Shown: piece after piece, positions 23,494 to 35,471 of the stretch
How the letters are laid out: every line of letters starts with the position of its first letter
How positions within the stretch are numbered: the stretch's first letter is position 1
Program-made: the position numbers and the translations under genes
Origin: Circinella umbellata
Taxonomy: Eukaryota > Mucoromycota > Mucoromycetes > Mucorales > Lichtheimiaceae
NCBI GenBank assembly: GCA_025093555.1
Contig: JAIWNF010000002.1
Location: 1,240,001-1,304,000, forward strand
DNA: 64,000 nt
Direction of reading: 5' to 3'
The notes under the pieces: model-generated
What the model was told of the DNA's origin: nothing
Seen by the model: only the letters and a program-made list of their open reading frames with translations
The model's database searches: none

Positions 23494-24422
23494 ATGAATA
23501 TGTCTACACAATTTGATGATTTACCGTCTGAAATTACTCCCTTGATCTTTTCCTATGTTAAACAACGAGATTGTCTTGAATTTATGTGTGCTTCCCGTAA
23601 ATGGTTTGAACTGATCCCTGAAATGACTAAAAGTTTATGGAAAGACATCGATTTCAGTCTTGAAGTGTTTAAAAGAAAAAGTATTCGCATACAGAAATGT
23701 TTTGGTCCTCTTGTACAATCAGTACATGTACTTACGAAAAACATGAACTACATTATGAAAGAGCTTATAAAGCATCAATGTAAAATTAAAGAATTAGGTA
23801 ATTTTTTATTCAAAATTATGAATAATAATAAAAATTTATTATTTTTTTTGGAAACTAATTACTTTTCTATTGAAGAGGTATTGGATGGGATCAATGAAAT
23901 AACATACATACCTCGCTTATACCTCGCTCTTCAATTTAGTGGTGGTAATCTCTACAGGCTTACTTTAAAGCATCATGACAATGTTGCTCCATTTATCTTC
24001 GGTATTGGTCATTTGTGTCCACAACTAAGATATCTTTGTATTATCTCTCCAAAATCTAGACTTCAGCAAGAATCAGATGCTAGAACACGACATAATGCAA
24101 CCCCATTATTTTCGAATCTTGTATTTCTTTCACTCCAGTATGATTATGATTCCCACGAAATTGAAGCAATCTTGCAACAATGTCCAAATTTACGTGTTTT
24201 TCAATTGACCCCTAACAACAAACAACTTCATCACAGTCTTGATTTTATGCATATTTTAAATTTCTGTCCATATATTGATAGTTTTGAATGTTCTCTCAAT
24301 GCTAACTATTCTTCAGTTAATGGTAACCTGCATGAATCAGTACCAAATGATTTGGATTTAAATGATCCCGTAATCACAAATAGCAACTATACCAGCAATA
24401 ATATCAATCGATTAGTACCTGG

Positions 24423-24461
<39 letters not shown>

Positions 24462-25404
24462 GCACCAGATGCACCGCTTTACATGTTATATTGGCGCTCT
24501 TACTCCGCGTATTGTACCATCGTTTTTACCGTTTTTGCAACAAATACAAGACACTTTAACCGTGTTGCATATTAACCAAGACCGTTTTGATAACATTTTT
24601 CAAGAATCGAATGTAGCTGTTGGTGTTGCTACTGTCTGGGCCGAGCTTGAAAACATAAGATTCCCACACCTTCAACAGTTAACGATAATATGTAACAGTA
24701 TTGTTTCAACGACGTTGTCAAATTTTATCAAGGCGCACAGCAATAACTTGAAACAACTTTCTTTGGGTACCATCCCACCCATTCTTAATGGACAAATTAT
24801 TAAGACTCTTGCTGACTGCTCTAAACTTGAAGGACTTTTACTACACATCTCGTCCAGTATTCAAGATCCTAGTCGTTGGAGATATAGAGAACATACTATA
24901 GAACTGATGCCGGTAATTTTTCCTGACAATAGTCATTTATTGGGTAATCTACAACATCTTAAGAAAATTGAAGTATCCGGATCAATAGTACTTTCGGACC
25001 CAGTATTAGAAGTATTTTCAAGAATTCATTCGTTACAAAATATTTCGCTTTTTAACCATAAGTGCCGTCAATCCATCGATGACGAGGAAACTCAAATGTC
25101 GCAACTACATTACAATTACTGGTGCTTTAATGATAGTAACCAAGTATCAAAGTTAACAGCTAGATTTTTTCAGCTTGTCTCCAACAGTGGCTTAATTCGA
25201 TTCATAACAAGTATTGGTCAGCATAACAATCTACAACATTTATCACTTCAGAATTTTTCTCATTCAATAGATCGAAACTTTATAAGCTCTATCGGCAATA
25301 CTCCGTCATTACAATCATTGGAAATTGACAATCATCCTATAGTATTACCAGTGACAACAAAATCGGGGTTAATAGAATACAAGCATCATCAATCAACGCA
25401 ATAA
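23494..25404 (+). CDS. F-box protein with leucine-rich-repeat-like C-terminal region
   Basis: A single 636-codon exon, unlike the intron-rich neighbours. The start is in good context (CACCATG). The F-box spans about residues 6-55: FDDLPSEITPLIFSYVKQRD, CLEFMCASRKWFELIPEM, SLWKDIDFS. Such a domain binds Skp1 in an SCF ubiquitin ligase. The rest is rich in regularly spaced Leu/Ile with LRR-like stretches (LRYLCIISPK, NLVFLSLQYD, CPNLRVFQLTPN, LQHLKKIEVSGSI, NLQHLSLQNFSHS), likely the substrate-binding part. An interruption near the middle carries a polyglutamine run (24429-24460). The family is expanded in zygomycetes and individual substrates are generally unknown. CSN6 nearby acts on the same ligase class, but the proximity is probably coincidence. 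Confidence 0.85.
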
Positions 25405-26290
25405 AAGCAGCACACTTACTTACACAAGCTACATGATAATGTTTTCCAGTAATAGTTGTGTACTATAATTCTTGTGTAATCATATTATAGTGACAAGCGT
25501 TTGTTAATCCTGGTACATGTTGTTATTGTCAATAAAAAAATCACACTTTTTTTATACTGTTAGCAAGTAGTAATTTAATTATTCGCTTTTTTACGGAATA
25601 TATGGTTTGTAAAAAAAACGGCACTAATAGTAGTAATACTGATTAACAAAATCAATTAGATAGCTCGTAGTATTTCTAACAATAGAGCAAAATACCCATC
25701 TTCGATTCGAAGCCTCCTGTGTACTACCGTGGAGGATTATAATATCATTACTGGAGAATATATAACTAAATAGTTATTATTATTTATACGTACTATATTT
25801 CATTTATTTTTACATCTTATCAAACTTGATAAATTCTTGAACGTTTGCTTAATATTTTAGTTACTTGAAAATATCAATTATTATTATGATATGGTACTGA
25901 TAAATTACAATTATAAGAGTACGTATTATTAAAGCTGAACCATCAAAAGATCACTTTGTAAATTTTATATTGTAATGTATTATAATAAATTTTAATTTAA
26001 TATGTATGATATATACAATCTATGTCAAGAATTTTTGACCAAGATAATTTATATTTGTATTAAAAGAAATAGCTCAACAAAGCAATATATGTTGGTGAAT
26101 AAGTAATTGAAGCAACAATGACATTGCTATTTTTTTTCAACTTTTAAATTAATTAATAATAGAATAATTATAATAGTAATAATAACAAACAATGTATGAA
26201 TATATGTATATATACAAATTGTAAAGAAGGGTTGAAATTTATAATATACACAGATTTCTTTTATCTTTCTTTCTCATGCTCGTTACTGAA
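25405..26290. other. Convergent intergenic region
   Basis: About 0.9 kb of strongly AT-rich sequence between the F-box gene and the 3' end of the BRE4-like gene. No gene or structured element was seen. Confidence 0.6.
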
Positions 26291-29200
26291 TTAGACATGA
26301 AGGCGAAGCCATTCTTGTGGATCCTCAACACCAACAAGATCCTCGACTGCTTCAAGTAACGCTTGTAATTCTTGAACAAAAGTACCACTTGTCACAACGT
26401 ATGTACTATATTTTAAAAAGGATGGATCTGTTAATTCGTCAGGTCGAAGACAAACATTACTATCCAATGAATGTACAAATTGGAGCCGTGCCTCTCCGGG
26501 CGATATCATGTAGGGTGGTAAAGCCATTTTAGCAGCTAATGTTGCTGATAATAGCTTTATTGTTGTCATATTTGATGCGAGCTATACAAATATTATAATA
26601 AATAAATGCTATTAAAGACTCACTCGTATTTTTGTTTTCCATACTTCCATATATTATGTATCTACAGTAAATACATTATATTTTCTGGTATTGTTAGTTA
26701 CTAAATTATCGCTACTTACATAGCGACGACGCTCTTTATTCAATGTCGATGAAATTTGTTTTCGCCAAGCTGGGTCCAAATACCGAACTGCAAAGCCCTT
26801 AAGTATGTGAAAATATTTTACTAGATGAGTCAACTCTATTTAATTCCTTTATTTACCAGGCCGATCTATCATTTAGTACTATGACTATTATTTTACTTTA
26901 GTACATACCATGTCAGTAACGAGGTCTGCCATATTATCCACTTTTTCTAATACAATCTTGTAAACTTCAATGGGAAATCGACCTCGTAAAGGGGGTTCGA
27001 AGCGCGTATGTGCCAAAAATAAACGTTCATCTGCAATTTGGCGACGAATGTTTAACCCCATACGACGAAATCCTTTAACTTGTTCCTGGGTAAGTTTCCA
27101 TGAACTTGTTTCATATTCCGCAATAAATTGAGAAGTTAAAATTCCATATAAACGACCGATATCACGAAGTGTTTGAGCAAGTCGTTTACGAAGTTCAATA
27201 CGACCTGCATGAGGTTCTGGAATCATAGATAATATTGATGCGGCAACAACGCCAGCAAGAACTAATATCATTCTCTATATAGATTTCAATATATAATATT
27301 ATCAGCAATCTAAGTTAGCAAATTTCTTTTGTTTTGAAATTCATCCCTACTTGAACTATGTGAAATAATTATAATATAATATACCTTTCCTGCAAGGGTC
27401 CATACTGGGTCAATCTTCTCTTCACCGCTAACTTTGTATTGATACTCATAAATGACCACCTTTAAATAAAAAAAATTGAGTTTTAAATAATTTAGGATAT
27501 AATGATAACATGGCTGTCAAAATGCGAATTTGGTTTAGAGTCTTACCAAAATAAGTGTAATGATTGTCACAATACAAAAGATACGCGCTGCTGGTCGATA
27601 CATTAAGTTGTAATATATAATTACCAAAGCTACATACATTACTACTCCTATTCCATATGGATTCCCTTGGGTAATTTCCCATACCACGATACCTAGTATA
27701 CCACCAGCTATTGTGCCTAGTGTTTTCATTAATAGTCTGGTGATTATTATTATTTTTAAAAGAAAAAGATATAATTAACAAAAGTATATTTTTACTTGCA
27801 ATAAAATAATAAAAATCAACTTATCACTTACGAATAAAAGAACATACCGGTGGTTGGCAGCATCCACAACATAAGAATAATCATACACCATTGAAATCGC
27901 CATTCAATAAACCATCCTGCAGAATCTTTCAAATATACTGGCAAAGCTAATAAAACTGTACCCAGCGCTGTTTTCATAGCAAAAACAGTTCCTGGTTCCC
28001 GCATCCAACGATAGCCTCGAAACATCATATACCAAAACTTTTGAAATTTTGTTGCGGGAGCATCAACATCTGGATCGCGGTAATACCGTTTTCCAGTTGA
28101 TGCCATGACAAATCCGCCATTGTCATCACCACGATCACTATCTTTCTGTCCTTCGTAATCACCGTCAGATATTTCACGTCTTGTATGGGTTCGAATTAAT
28201 GTCAAATCCGTTGGTTCATCATAACCATTATTATTATCTGCCGTATCACTTGCTTCTCCATGTATTGCAGAAGATGACCAAGGTGTATCAGTGTCCATTA
28301 ACCATTTTCGAATGGCCTTGTTTGAAGGAAACCAAAGTCGAGATCGTGTGCGTGATTTTTCAGCTCCGTCGACAAACTTGAGTAAATCAATAATGGTTAG
28401 AGAATATTCATGGATACAAAATCTGTATAATGATATAAGATGTAATCCGCTGAAATGTCGTTGTAATTGGCTACGCCAATGAGCTGCTGATAGAGTTTTT
28501 ATCTTGATATCTACTTGATGAATACATTCCTTTACCATGTCCTCAATTTGATCCACAGTTATGTTACTTAATGGTTTTTCAAAGTGATTTGAATGTCTTT
28601 TCTTGTTCGGTCGATGTGTATACCATAATCGTGGAAAAGGCCAAAATAAACTGTTCACATTACTACGCATTGGATGAGGGTGTAATAGATGGAGCCGAGC
28701 AATACAGTCATTCATAGCGCTATAAAGTCCGTCGTTTAATTGTTGAAAAAGGGGTTGAAATTCACCAAGTTCCTTTAAAAACTCTTGATTTTCTTGTTCA
28801 ATATGTTTCAGCGTAGCTTTATCGTGGAGTGCATCTTCACCAAGTCTTTGAGCACTGTAACCCACAAAATCTTTTTTCATTATCTGACTTACACCAATAC
28901 CATGTAATGGCGTTCGCATCGCTTTCACAAGCTTTGTAATTTTGCTTATATCTCTGCCGTTGAGATGAGAGAAAAGGATATCTCGATGAACAGCTCGTTT
29001 GCAATCAATCAATTGCAAAAGACTGCTTTGTACTCGATCATGTAGTGTTGGCAATGTAGTTGTGATTCCTGTTGGTGTTACAGATAAAAACCCTTCCGCA
29101 TGTTCTTTGAAAAACACATTATATCCATCCAATGCTTTGTGAAGAATATTCATGTAATTGGTAATACTGTCATCAGGCCAAATTAATGCTGATACTCCAA

Positions 29201-30294
29201 GAGCAATAATACCACCCACTGCAATAGGGATCATAAAGGACCACTATATATAAAACAATGCAATTTAGTATGGCTGTATAATATGAAGTCCTGCTTTCAC
29301 TTTTTTAGTTATTGATTTTTCTTACAATTATTGAAGGCTTAAAATCATAAGTAACGGAAGATTCGGTCATGGAAAACTATATTATCATATTAAGAATTTT
29401 CAGAAATGGCTATTATTATATTATTCTTTGCTATGTGCGATGCTTGTATGACGGATCTTAAGCAATATATATTTTATTAAATACGATCACTTACTGCAAG
29501 TATAATACAGCCATTGACGCATCCAAAATTAGCTATAATTATTAAATTGTACCATTAATGGACGATATATTAAATAAGCACGCGAAATTTAAATTAAACT
29601 GTAAAACATCATCACTTTTACCTTTGGGTATTTTCAAACGAGTTACGCTGAATAAGAATACGGCAATAATAAGAAATGTCGCCAATATACCACTTGATCC
29701 TGGTTGAACCGCTGAAGGATTTGAAGGATCACGAGCCAAGTAAGCACAATACATCGCTATTTATGCAAAAGAAAAGGAACATATTGTTTTAAAATATTTA
29801 ATATGGAAAAAAAAAAACTTATAATAATAAAGCAGGTTGCATGAAAATAACTCTAACCTAAAATACTATAACCCGAAGCTATTAGTGCACCCAATGAGCC
29901 AAATATGACATCCTATTATGCACATTGCATATGTAAAAAAAAATATCATCAATCATACTTGTATTTCTTTTTTGATAGATACCAAAGTAAAACAGTCCAA
30001 CAAATATGTATTTACCTCAAACACAACGCCCGCGGGTCTTGAAGGAGAGTAAAATACGAGAACAATACAAATGAGCAATGTACCATGACCAATGGCTTCT
30101 CTACATTTATTTGACAATGTCATTATAATTCCAATGAGAAAAGCGAGTCCAGTTTTTAATGGTTTTCGCCATTTCTCAAAAGGTGGAGGACGTAGTTTCG
30201 TCAAGAAAGTTTTCCACTTTGGCGTTACTGTTTGGCTTTTAGTGTAGGTATCATTGTTGTGTAACGGAAGTGAATCTGATGAAGCCCTATTCAT
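26291..30294 (-). CDS. BRE4/ArAE-type multi-pass membrane protein (putative ER or plasma-membrane transporter)
   Basis: Eleven-exon model (5' to 3'): 30294-30016, 29912-29858, 29756-29622, 29532-29495, 29376-29326, 29243-27832, 27736-27547, 27459-27385, 27274-26909, 26797-26720, 26581-26291; 989 aa, all joints in phase. The N-terminal half has membrane segments (GLAFLIGIIMTLSN, GTLLICIVLVFYS, ATFLIIAVFLFSVTRL) typical of the ArAE_2_N/FUSC-like domain. A long cytosolic middle part follows (exon 6, IHKALDGYNVFFKEHAEGF onward) and then a second membrane block (ALGTVLLALPVYLKDS, CMIILMLWMLPTTGMFFY, TIAGGILGIVVWEITQGNPY). The C-terminal domain begins near RIELRKRLAQTLRDIGRLYG and ends EWLRLHV. Layout and length match fungal Brefeldin-A-sensitivity protein 4-like/aromatic acid exporter family proteins. 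Transport substrate is unknown. An alternative earlier donor for exon 6 was rejected because it breaks phase. Confidence 0.82.
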
Positions 30295-31123
30295 CTCCTT
30301 CTATAAGAATGGACTCTTTTTTTTTTGTCTCTTTTAGAATGATAATAGATAAAGAGAAAGAGAAAAGAAAGGCAGGTTTCTTTTTTTTAACTTTTTTTTT
30401 CTTTTGGTGAAATACGGGATAATGATACATTTATTGATTTCTTTTATAATCGGGATTTTCATCAGTATAGCTGAGGAATGATAATTTATGCTCTTGTTTT
30501 TCACCCGGATGAGTAAACTTCCGTGTGGCATTAATATGTAAGCCCGTAATTTTTTTTATTGCATAATTGTTGTCAAACATTGCCCCTTTTCCACCTCTTC
30601 TTTCTATTTTCTTATAATGACAAATGACTTTTCTAAATGACTTATAAATATTATGCTATTTGTGATTAGTCCCAGCCACTACTTTTCAAATAGCGTGGAT
30701 ATTTTTTTGATTGGCTTCTTGTCATATCTTGTTAATGGTACTTCATTATTGAGCTTGTCTTCGCTGTCTCAAAAACGCGGGTAAATAATGAAGCTTTTTA
30801 GATTTATAAGAAAGGTGGAGACTTTTAGAAGCTTATGTGGTAAGCTGTTATTTAGTAACTCGGATGAATTGGTCGAATATCTTTATATGGGAGATTAAAT
30901 ATATAACATAATAGTAGAAGAGTCCGATTTTTTTTTGTATCCATGATAACCTATCTGCACATAGACATTTTTCTGGTTGCCATGCCAATTTTAGACTATC
31001 GCTGATGGTTATGAGATGTGCATTTTTCTATAGGTAAAAGGTGTAACTTGTGTTTGGCATAAAGAAAAAAATATATAAGAAGAAGAGGGACAGAATTATG
31101 TTTAGCTTATATTATAAGGTCCA
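30295..31123. other. Intergenic region upstream of the BRE4-like gene
   Basis: About 0.8 kb of AT-rich DNA with no supported gene; it should contain the BRE4-like gene promoter. The frame at 30334-30531 is low-complexity. Confidence 0.5.
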
Positions 31124-31441
31124 TCAATGACGATATTTTTTTTTCCAAGTTTTGTTATTCAGCAAGCGATTAATGTCCACCAATGATGTTGAAGAACTTG
31201 ACTCATCAGTGATTTTTTTGTTTTCCTGCGTTAGGATCTTTTGAGTCCTCCTCCGCTTTTCCTTTAAGATCAAGCAGAATAAAAAAAAAATTCGTACAAT
31301 AAATAATATAAGGCCGATCAACGATATGAAAAACATGAGTACAAAAAAATGAATAAACAATAAGATATGACATTTAGATAATAAATAAAAGTGTAAAGTG
31401 CAGATCCAGCTTTTACTCCACACTTTCTTGATATATTGCAT
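31124..31441 (-). CDS. Possible small two-span membrane protein
   Basis: A 105-codon frame starts MQYIKKVWSKSWICTLHFYL and has two hydrophobic segments (KCHILLFIHFFVLMFFISLI and LILFIVRIFFLFCLIL). A basic stop-transfer patch KEKRRR and a hydrophilic tail (ESSSSTSLVDINRLLNN) follow. It lies head-to-head with ETFA, 196 bp apart, so the two could share a promoter. The tail has natural amino-acid composition, which argues against chance, but no family is recognised and part of the hydrophobicity comes from T-rich DNA. Confidence 0.35.
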   Translation of the reverse strand: MQYIKKVWSKSWICTLHFYLLSKCHILLFIHFFVLMFFISLIGLILFIVRIFFLFCLILKEKRRRTQKILTQENKKITDESSSSTSLVDINRLLNNKTWKKKYRH

Positions 31442-31637
31442 TACCTCAAATTACTTCAAAACAAGGGACGGTGGGAAAAAACTCTATAACAGGGCATGTG
31501 AAAATGTGTAGTCATGGTAAGCGTTTAGTCGGGACTTACCGGTCAAATTCAATAGCTTACGCTCTTTTATTTTATTTTCACTCGTTTCTTTTCTACTCCA
31601 TTTAACAAAAACACTCTTCTTTCTATTAATATAAAAG

Positions 31638-33010
31638 ATGTTGGCCAACACTGCACGTACTTTTGTCAAGGTAAAATAAACAATAATAAACATTTTTCAA
31701 ATAGGGATAAAAAAAAGAAGGAAGATTATTTGGAATGGAAAACATTTTTAGATAAAATTCCTATAACACAGGAATTGACGTGTTTTTTTATTATTATTTT
31801 AAATAAATGTAAACCAGGCACGACCCTTGTTTGCTCAACGTTTCTACGCTACTGGTGCTGGTGCCAACACCTTGTTGATCGTTGAACATAAGGATGGTGC
31901 CATTACTGGCGCTACATTGAATGCATTGACTGCTGCTTCCAAGTTGGGCGGTTCCGTGACAGCTTTGGTTGCTGGTGGCGATGATGCCATTGCTCAATCG
32001 ATTGCCAAATATACTGGTGTCTCTAAGGTCTTGACAGCTAGTGATGCTGCTTATAGCAAGAACTTGCCCGAAGATTTAGCTCCTTTGCTTGCCGAAGTCA
32101 CCAAGGCCAACAGCTTTACACACGTCTTTGCTGGCCATACTGCAGTTGGTAAGAACGTCTTGCCACGCGTTGCTGCTCTTTTGGATGTTGCTGCTGTTTC
32201 TGATATTACCGGTGTTGAATCTGAAGATACTTTTGTTCGCCCCATCTATGCTGGTAATGCTATTGCTACTGTCAAATCAAACGATAACGTCAAGATCGTT
32301 ACTGTTCGTGGTACCGCATTTGAAGCTGCTCAAGAATCAGGTAACAATGCTGCTGTTGAAGCTGCCCCCGAAGTAGCCAAATCTGGTGTTACTGAATGGA
32401 TTGGTGAAGAAATCCAAAAGAGTGATCGTCCAGATCTTGGTACTGCCAACCGTGTCATTAGTGGTGGCCGTGGTATGAAGAACGGTGAAAACTTCAAGTT
32501 GTTGTATGATATGGCCGATAAGATGGGCGCTGCTGTCGGTGCTTCGCGTGCTGCTGTTGATGCTGGTTTCGTTGACAACTCTCTTCAAGTCGGTCAAACC
32601 GGCAAGATTGTTGCTCCAGGTAATATTATTTTGGATATGAAATGATTTACTAGTGAACAGGAAAAAATTATCCAATTATTTAAACTAAATATTTTTCTTT
32701 TTCTTATAATCATTGATATTATAAAATAGAACTTTACGTTGCTGTTGGTAAGTCATATAATCAGGAAAAAAAAATGAGGAAGTGGGATCATTGTGGAGAA
32801 AGTAGGACAAGAAGGACATTTTTTTCTCACGCTCTCTGATTTAACATTTTAGGTATCTCTGGTGCCATTCAGCATCTTGCTGGTATGAAGGATTCCAAGA
32901 CCATTGTTGCTATCAACAAGGATGCTGATGCTCCTATTTTCCAAGTTGCTGATTATGGTCTTGTTGAAGATCTTTTCAAGGCTGTTCCAGAAATTACTGA
33001 AAAGTTGTAA
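31638..33010 (+). CDS. ETFA: Electron transfer flavoprotein alpha subunit, mitochondrial
   Basis: Four exons: 31638-31670, 31818-32619, 32730-32747, 32853-33010; 336 aa. Exon 1 ([11 protein letters not shown]) plus the start of exon 2 ([15 protein letters not shown]) make a mitochondrial targeting peptide. The N-terminal domain carries [20 protein letters not shown] and [20 protein letters not shown]. The FAD-binding C-terminal domain shows [39 protein letters not shown] and the ETF-alpha signature [16 protein letters not shown] ... [14 protein letters not shown]. The third exon is only 18 nt (ELYVAV region) and is needed to keep the signature intact. Partnered with ETF beta, it passes electrons from matrix acyl-CoA dehydrogenases to ETF-ubiquinone oxidoreductase. 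Codon use is notably more GC-ending than in neighbours, as expected for a highly expressed gene. Confidence 0.95.
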
Positions 33011-33546
33011 AAAAGATAAAACACTTTTTTCTTTTTGTTTAGATATCATTTTTCTAGCCCCCTTTCAAATTTCCATTCAATTTTTTTCTTGTAGATTTTT
33101 AATCCTTTCCCTCCTCTCTTTCCTCTCGCTGTCATATCTATCTTTTGCTGTTTCTTTGCCTATTATAAAATCAGAACCTTTTTATTACTATTATCTTTAC
33201 GCCATTTATATATTGAATGATTAATTGTCAAAAGGGAAAAAAAGGGGGGGGGAGAGTAAGGAAGAGTGGAAGGAGTACAATATGCAAAATTGGTAGGTTA
33301 AGACAAGGCTTTGGTATTTTTTAGAGTAGGAGGAATGGATAGGATTTAAAGCAGAACTTGAGGGGAGGAAGATAAACAATTATTACATATATTATTTTGG
33401 TCCTTATATCTATCGTGAGTAGTTAGGCTATCACTTAAGAAAATCCATAATAATAAAAATAGTAACAAGATATTTGAAAAAAAAAAAAAAAAGAAAGAAA
33501 GAAACGAGTAATTTATCTTATCCTTTTCTTATGTCAATTAGACCCC
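33011..33546. other. Convergent intergenic region
   Basis: About 0.5 kb between the 3' ends of ETFA and the endopolyphosphatase gene, with a G-run (33245-33252) and an A-run (33478-33492). No gene is seen. Confidence 0.6.
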
Positions 33547-35320
33547 CTAATCGTCGTCTGAGTCGTCATCATCTGTATTAACTGTGACATGGTCCAAATA
33601 CTTTTCATGGACATCTTGATTATCCATCATTACAGTAAATACTTGTGCAATACCCTTTCCATCAAAACGATTTACTTTGAACAATTTAGAAGCTTGATAT
33701 TCTAATTCATAATCTTGACCGTTATCATCCAAGTTCAGATAATATTGATGCCAGTCAAGAATTGTACCAACAGGATATTCACTATGAATATATGTACATA
33801 AGGAGTTGTTAGATGAATAAGTTAACTATATTAAGATCCCATGTGTATAAAAATAGCAACAGCAAAGGAGGTTTTCTTTACATACCCAGTTTTTTGAGTT
33901 TCGTATTTAAACACACGGACAGAAGGATTAAATGTGGGGATAACAGAAGGAGTATTGAATAATGGTGTAATAAAGTTGCCTGATTTTATATCCTTTCTTT
34001 GGATAGTATTTTTCTTTTTTAAGGCACTTAATTGTGTATATTTGCCATCTTCTTCAACAATAGCGCTCAAAATATCATCTAATTAAATTTGAAATAAGGT
34101 TTTTCAATCAACTTTATTTACATTTAGAATTTGAAATATGAAAAAAATACTTACTGTTATAATGACCAGCAAAATGGCCAACGACGGTATCTTTATATGT
34201 TCCAAGTAACTCCAAATAACTTTCTAAGCAGTCGTCAGTATAATAAGCCTTTCCTTTCTTACTTGTAGGGGGGATATGTGCTCTATATATGTACACAGGT
34301 ATTTTTAATTAGTTATCTATCTCAGCTTTACGTGTATGTATAAATATGGATCGACTGAATTATAGTAGTAATTTGCTGTCGATCCAATTAATAAATAAAA
34401 ATAAACTCACAAAATATAAACACTATAGCCTTGTTGACGAGACTCTTCTAGAACTTGTTGAAGCCATTTTAAATGAATAGTGCCCATTGAATGCGATTTT
34501 TTACAATCAGCTTTACTTTTCTTATTATCTTTATAAAAATGCAATGTATTGGTATGGATAGTACGAATTTTTCCAGGTACCACATCTTCATAGAAAAAGC
34601 CTCCTTGTTCAAAATCTCCAGAAGTAGTATTAAGTTTTAAAGGTTCCCAAATAGAAGCAATTGTTTGGAATTGTTCATCATTTTCTTCGCAACTATTGTG
34701 GGGTTCTACATCATTGTTACCGATGACTGGGTACTAAAAATACATCACATTTATGGTTATTTTTTTAGTTTTTTTGAAAGAAAACTTATTCAAATTATAG
34801 AAATGTGTAACCATACCACATTGGAGTCAAATATATCCGTAAAGTGTTTTACAACAACTTTTTGTTCGTTAATTATGTTTTTCATGGAACGTGGTTGAGA
34901 ATCATCGCGATTCTAATTTACAACAATATTAATAAAAGTTGACATTTATAATGACGAAAAGCATGAGTTATTCTTACATGACGTGCAGAATCACCAGTAT
35001 AGATCACAAAGTCGACATCACTAAACTTCTTTTTGATAAAGTCAAAGGTTTTTTCTACCTATTTATACATATATTATGTGAGTTTTTTTTTTCTTTATTG
35101 GTATTCTGTTTTAACGTAAACAAAAAGCCATACCAATGCAAGTGATGAATCACATTTAGTTCCTACAGCACCTAAACGACCAGCAGCTCCGTTTCCACGG
35201 TGACAGAGCTCGTTTGGATCAGATCCTTCTACGTAATCCAAATCCAAATGGATATCTGTTTTTTATAACAATAAATAAGTACTATATATGTAAATATATC
35301 ACCTCATACGACGGATTAAG

Positions 35321-35351
<31 letters not shown>

Positions 35352-35471
35352 GCAATATTATGTTGCATTACCAGTTATATGTAAAAATTTACCCGTCAGG
35401 GCATTTACAATCATTTGGTTAACCACCAATAAAAATAGTAATAACAATGATATAAAATGATTGTTTGCCAT
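33547..35471 (-). CDS. Endopolyphosphatase (calcineurin-like metallophosphoesterase), short form
   Basis: Eight exons (5' to 3'): 35471-35393, 35255-35134, 35058-34978, 34912-34817, 34733-34411, 34282-34155, 34078-33886, 33781-33547; 418 aa, all in phase. The N-terminus MANNHFISLLLLFLLVVNQM is a signal peptide or anchor. Metallophosphoesterase motifs follow in order: DIHLDLDYVEGSDPNELCHR, VIYTGDSARHNRDD, IGNNDVEPHN, HIPPTSKKGKAYY and VVGHFAGHYNND. The TGDSARH block and the DIHLD...CH block are characteristic of vacuolar Ppn1-type endopolyphosphatases, which cut inorganic polyphosphate chains. It is much shorter than yeast Ppn1 (over 600 residues) and ends with an acidic tail, DDDDSDDD. An acid-sphingomyelinase-like phosphodiesterase is the main alternative; GDSARH favours Ppn1. 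Confidence 0.85.

Noticed and set aside
27846..27847. Earlier splice donor (ACCG/GTATGT) for exon 6 of the BRE4-like gene
   Set aside because: It breaks phase with the next exon, while the GTAAGT donor after 27832 gives continuous sequence TGMFFYSLLMKTLG.
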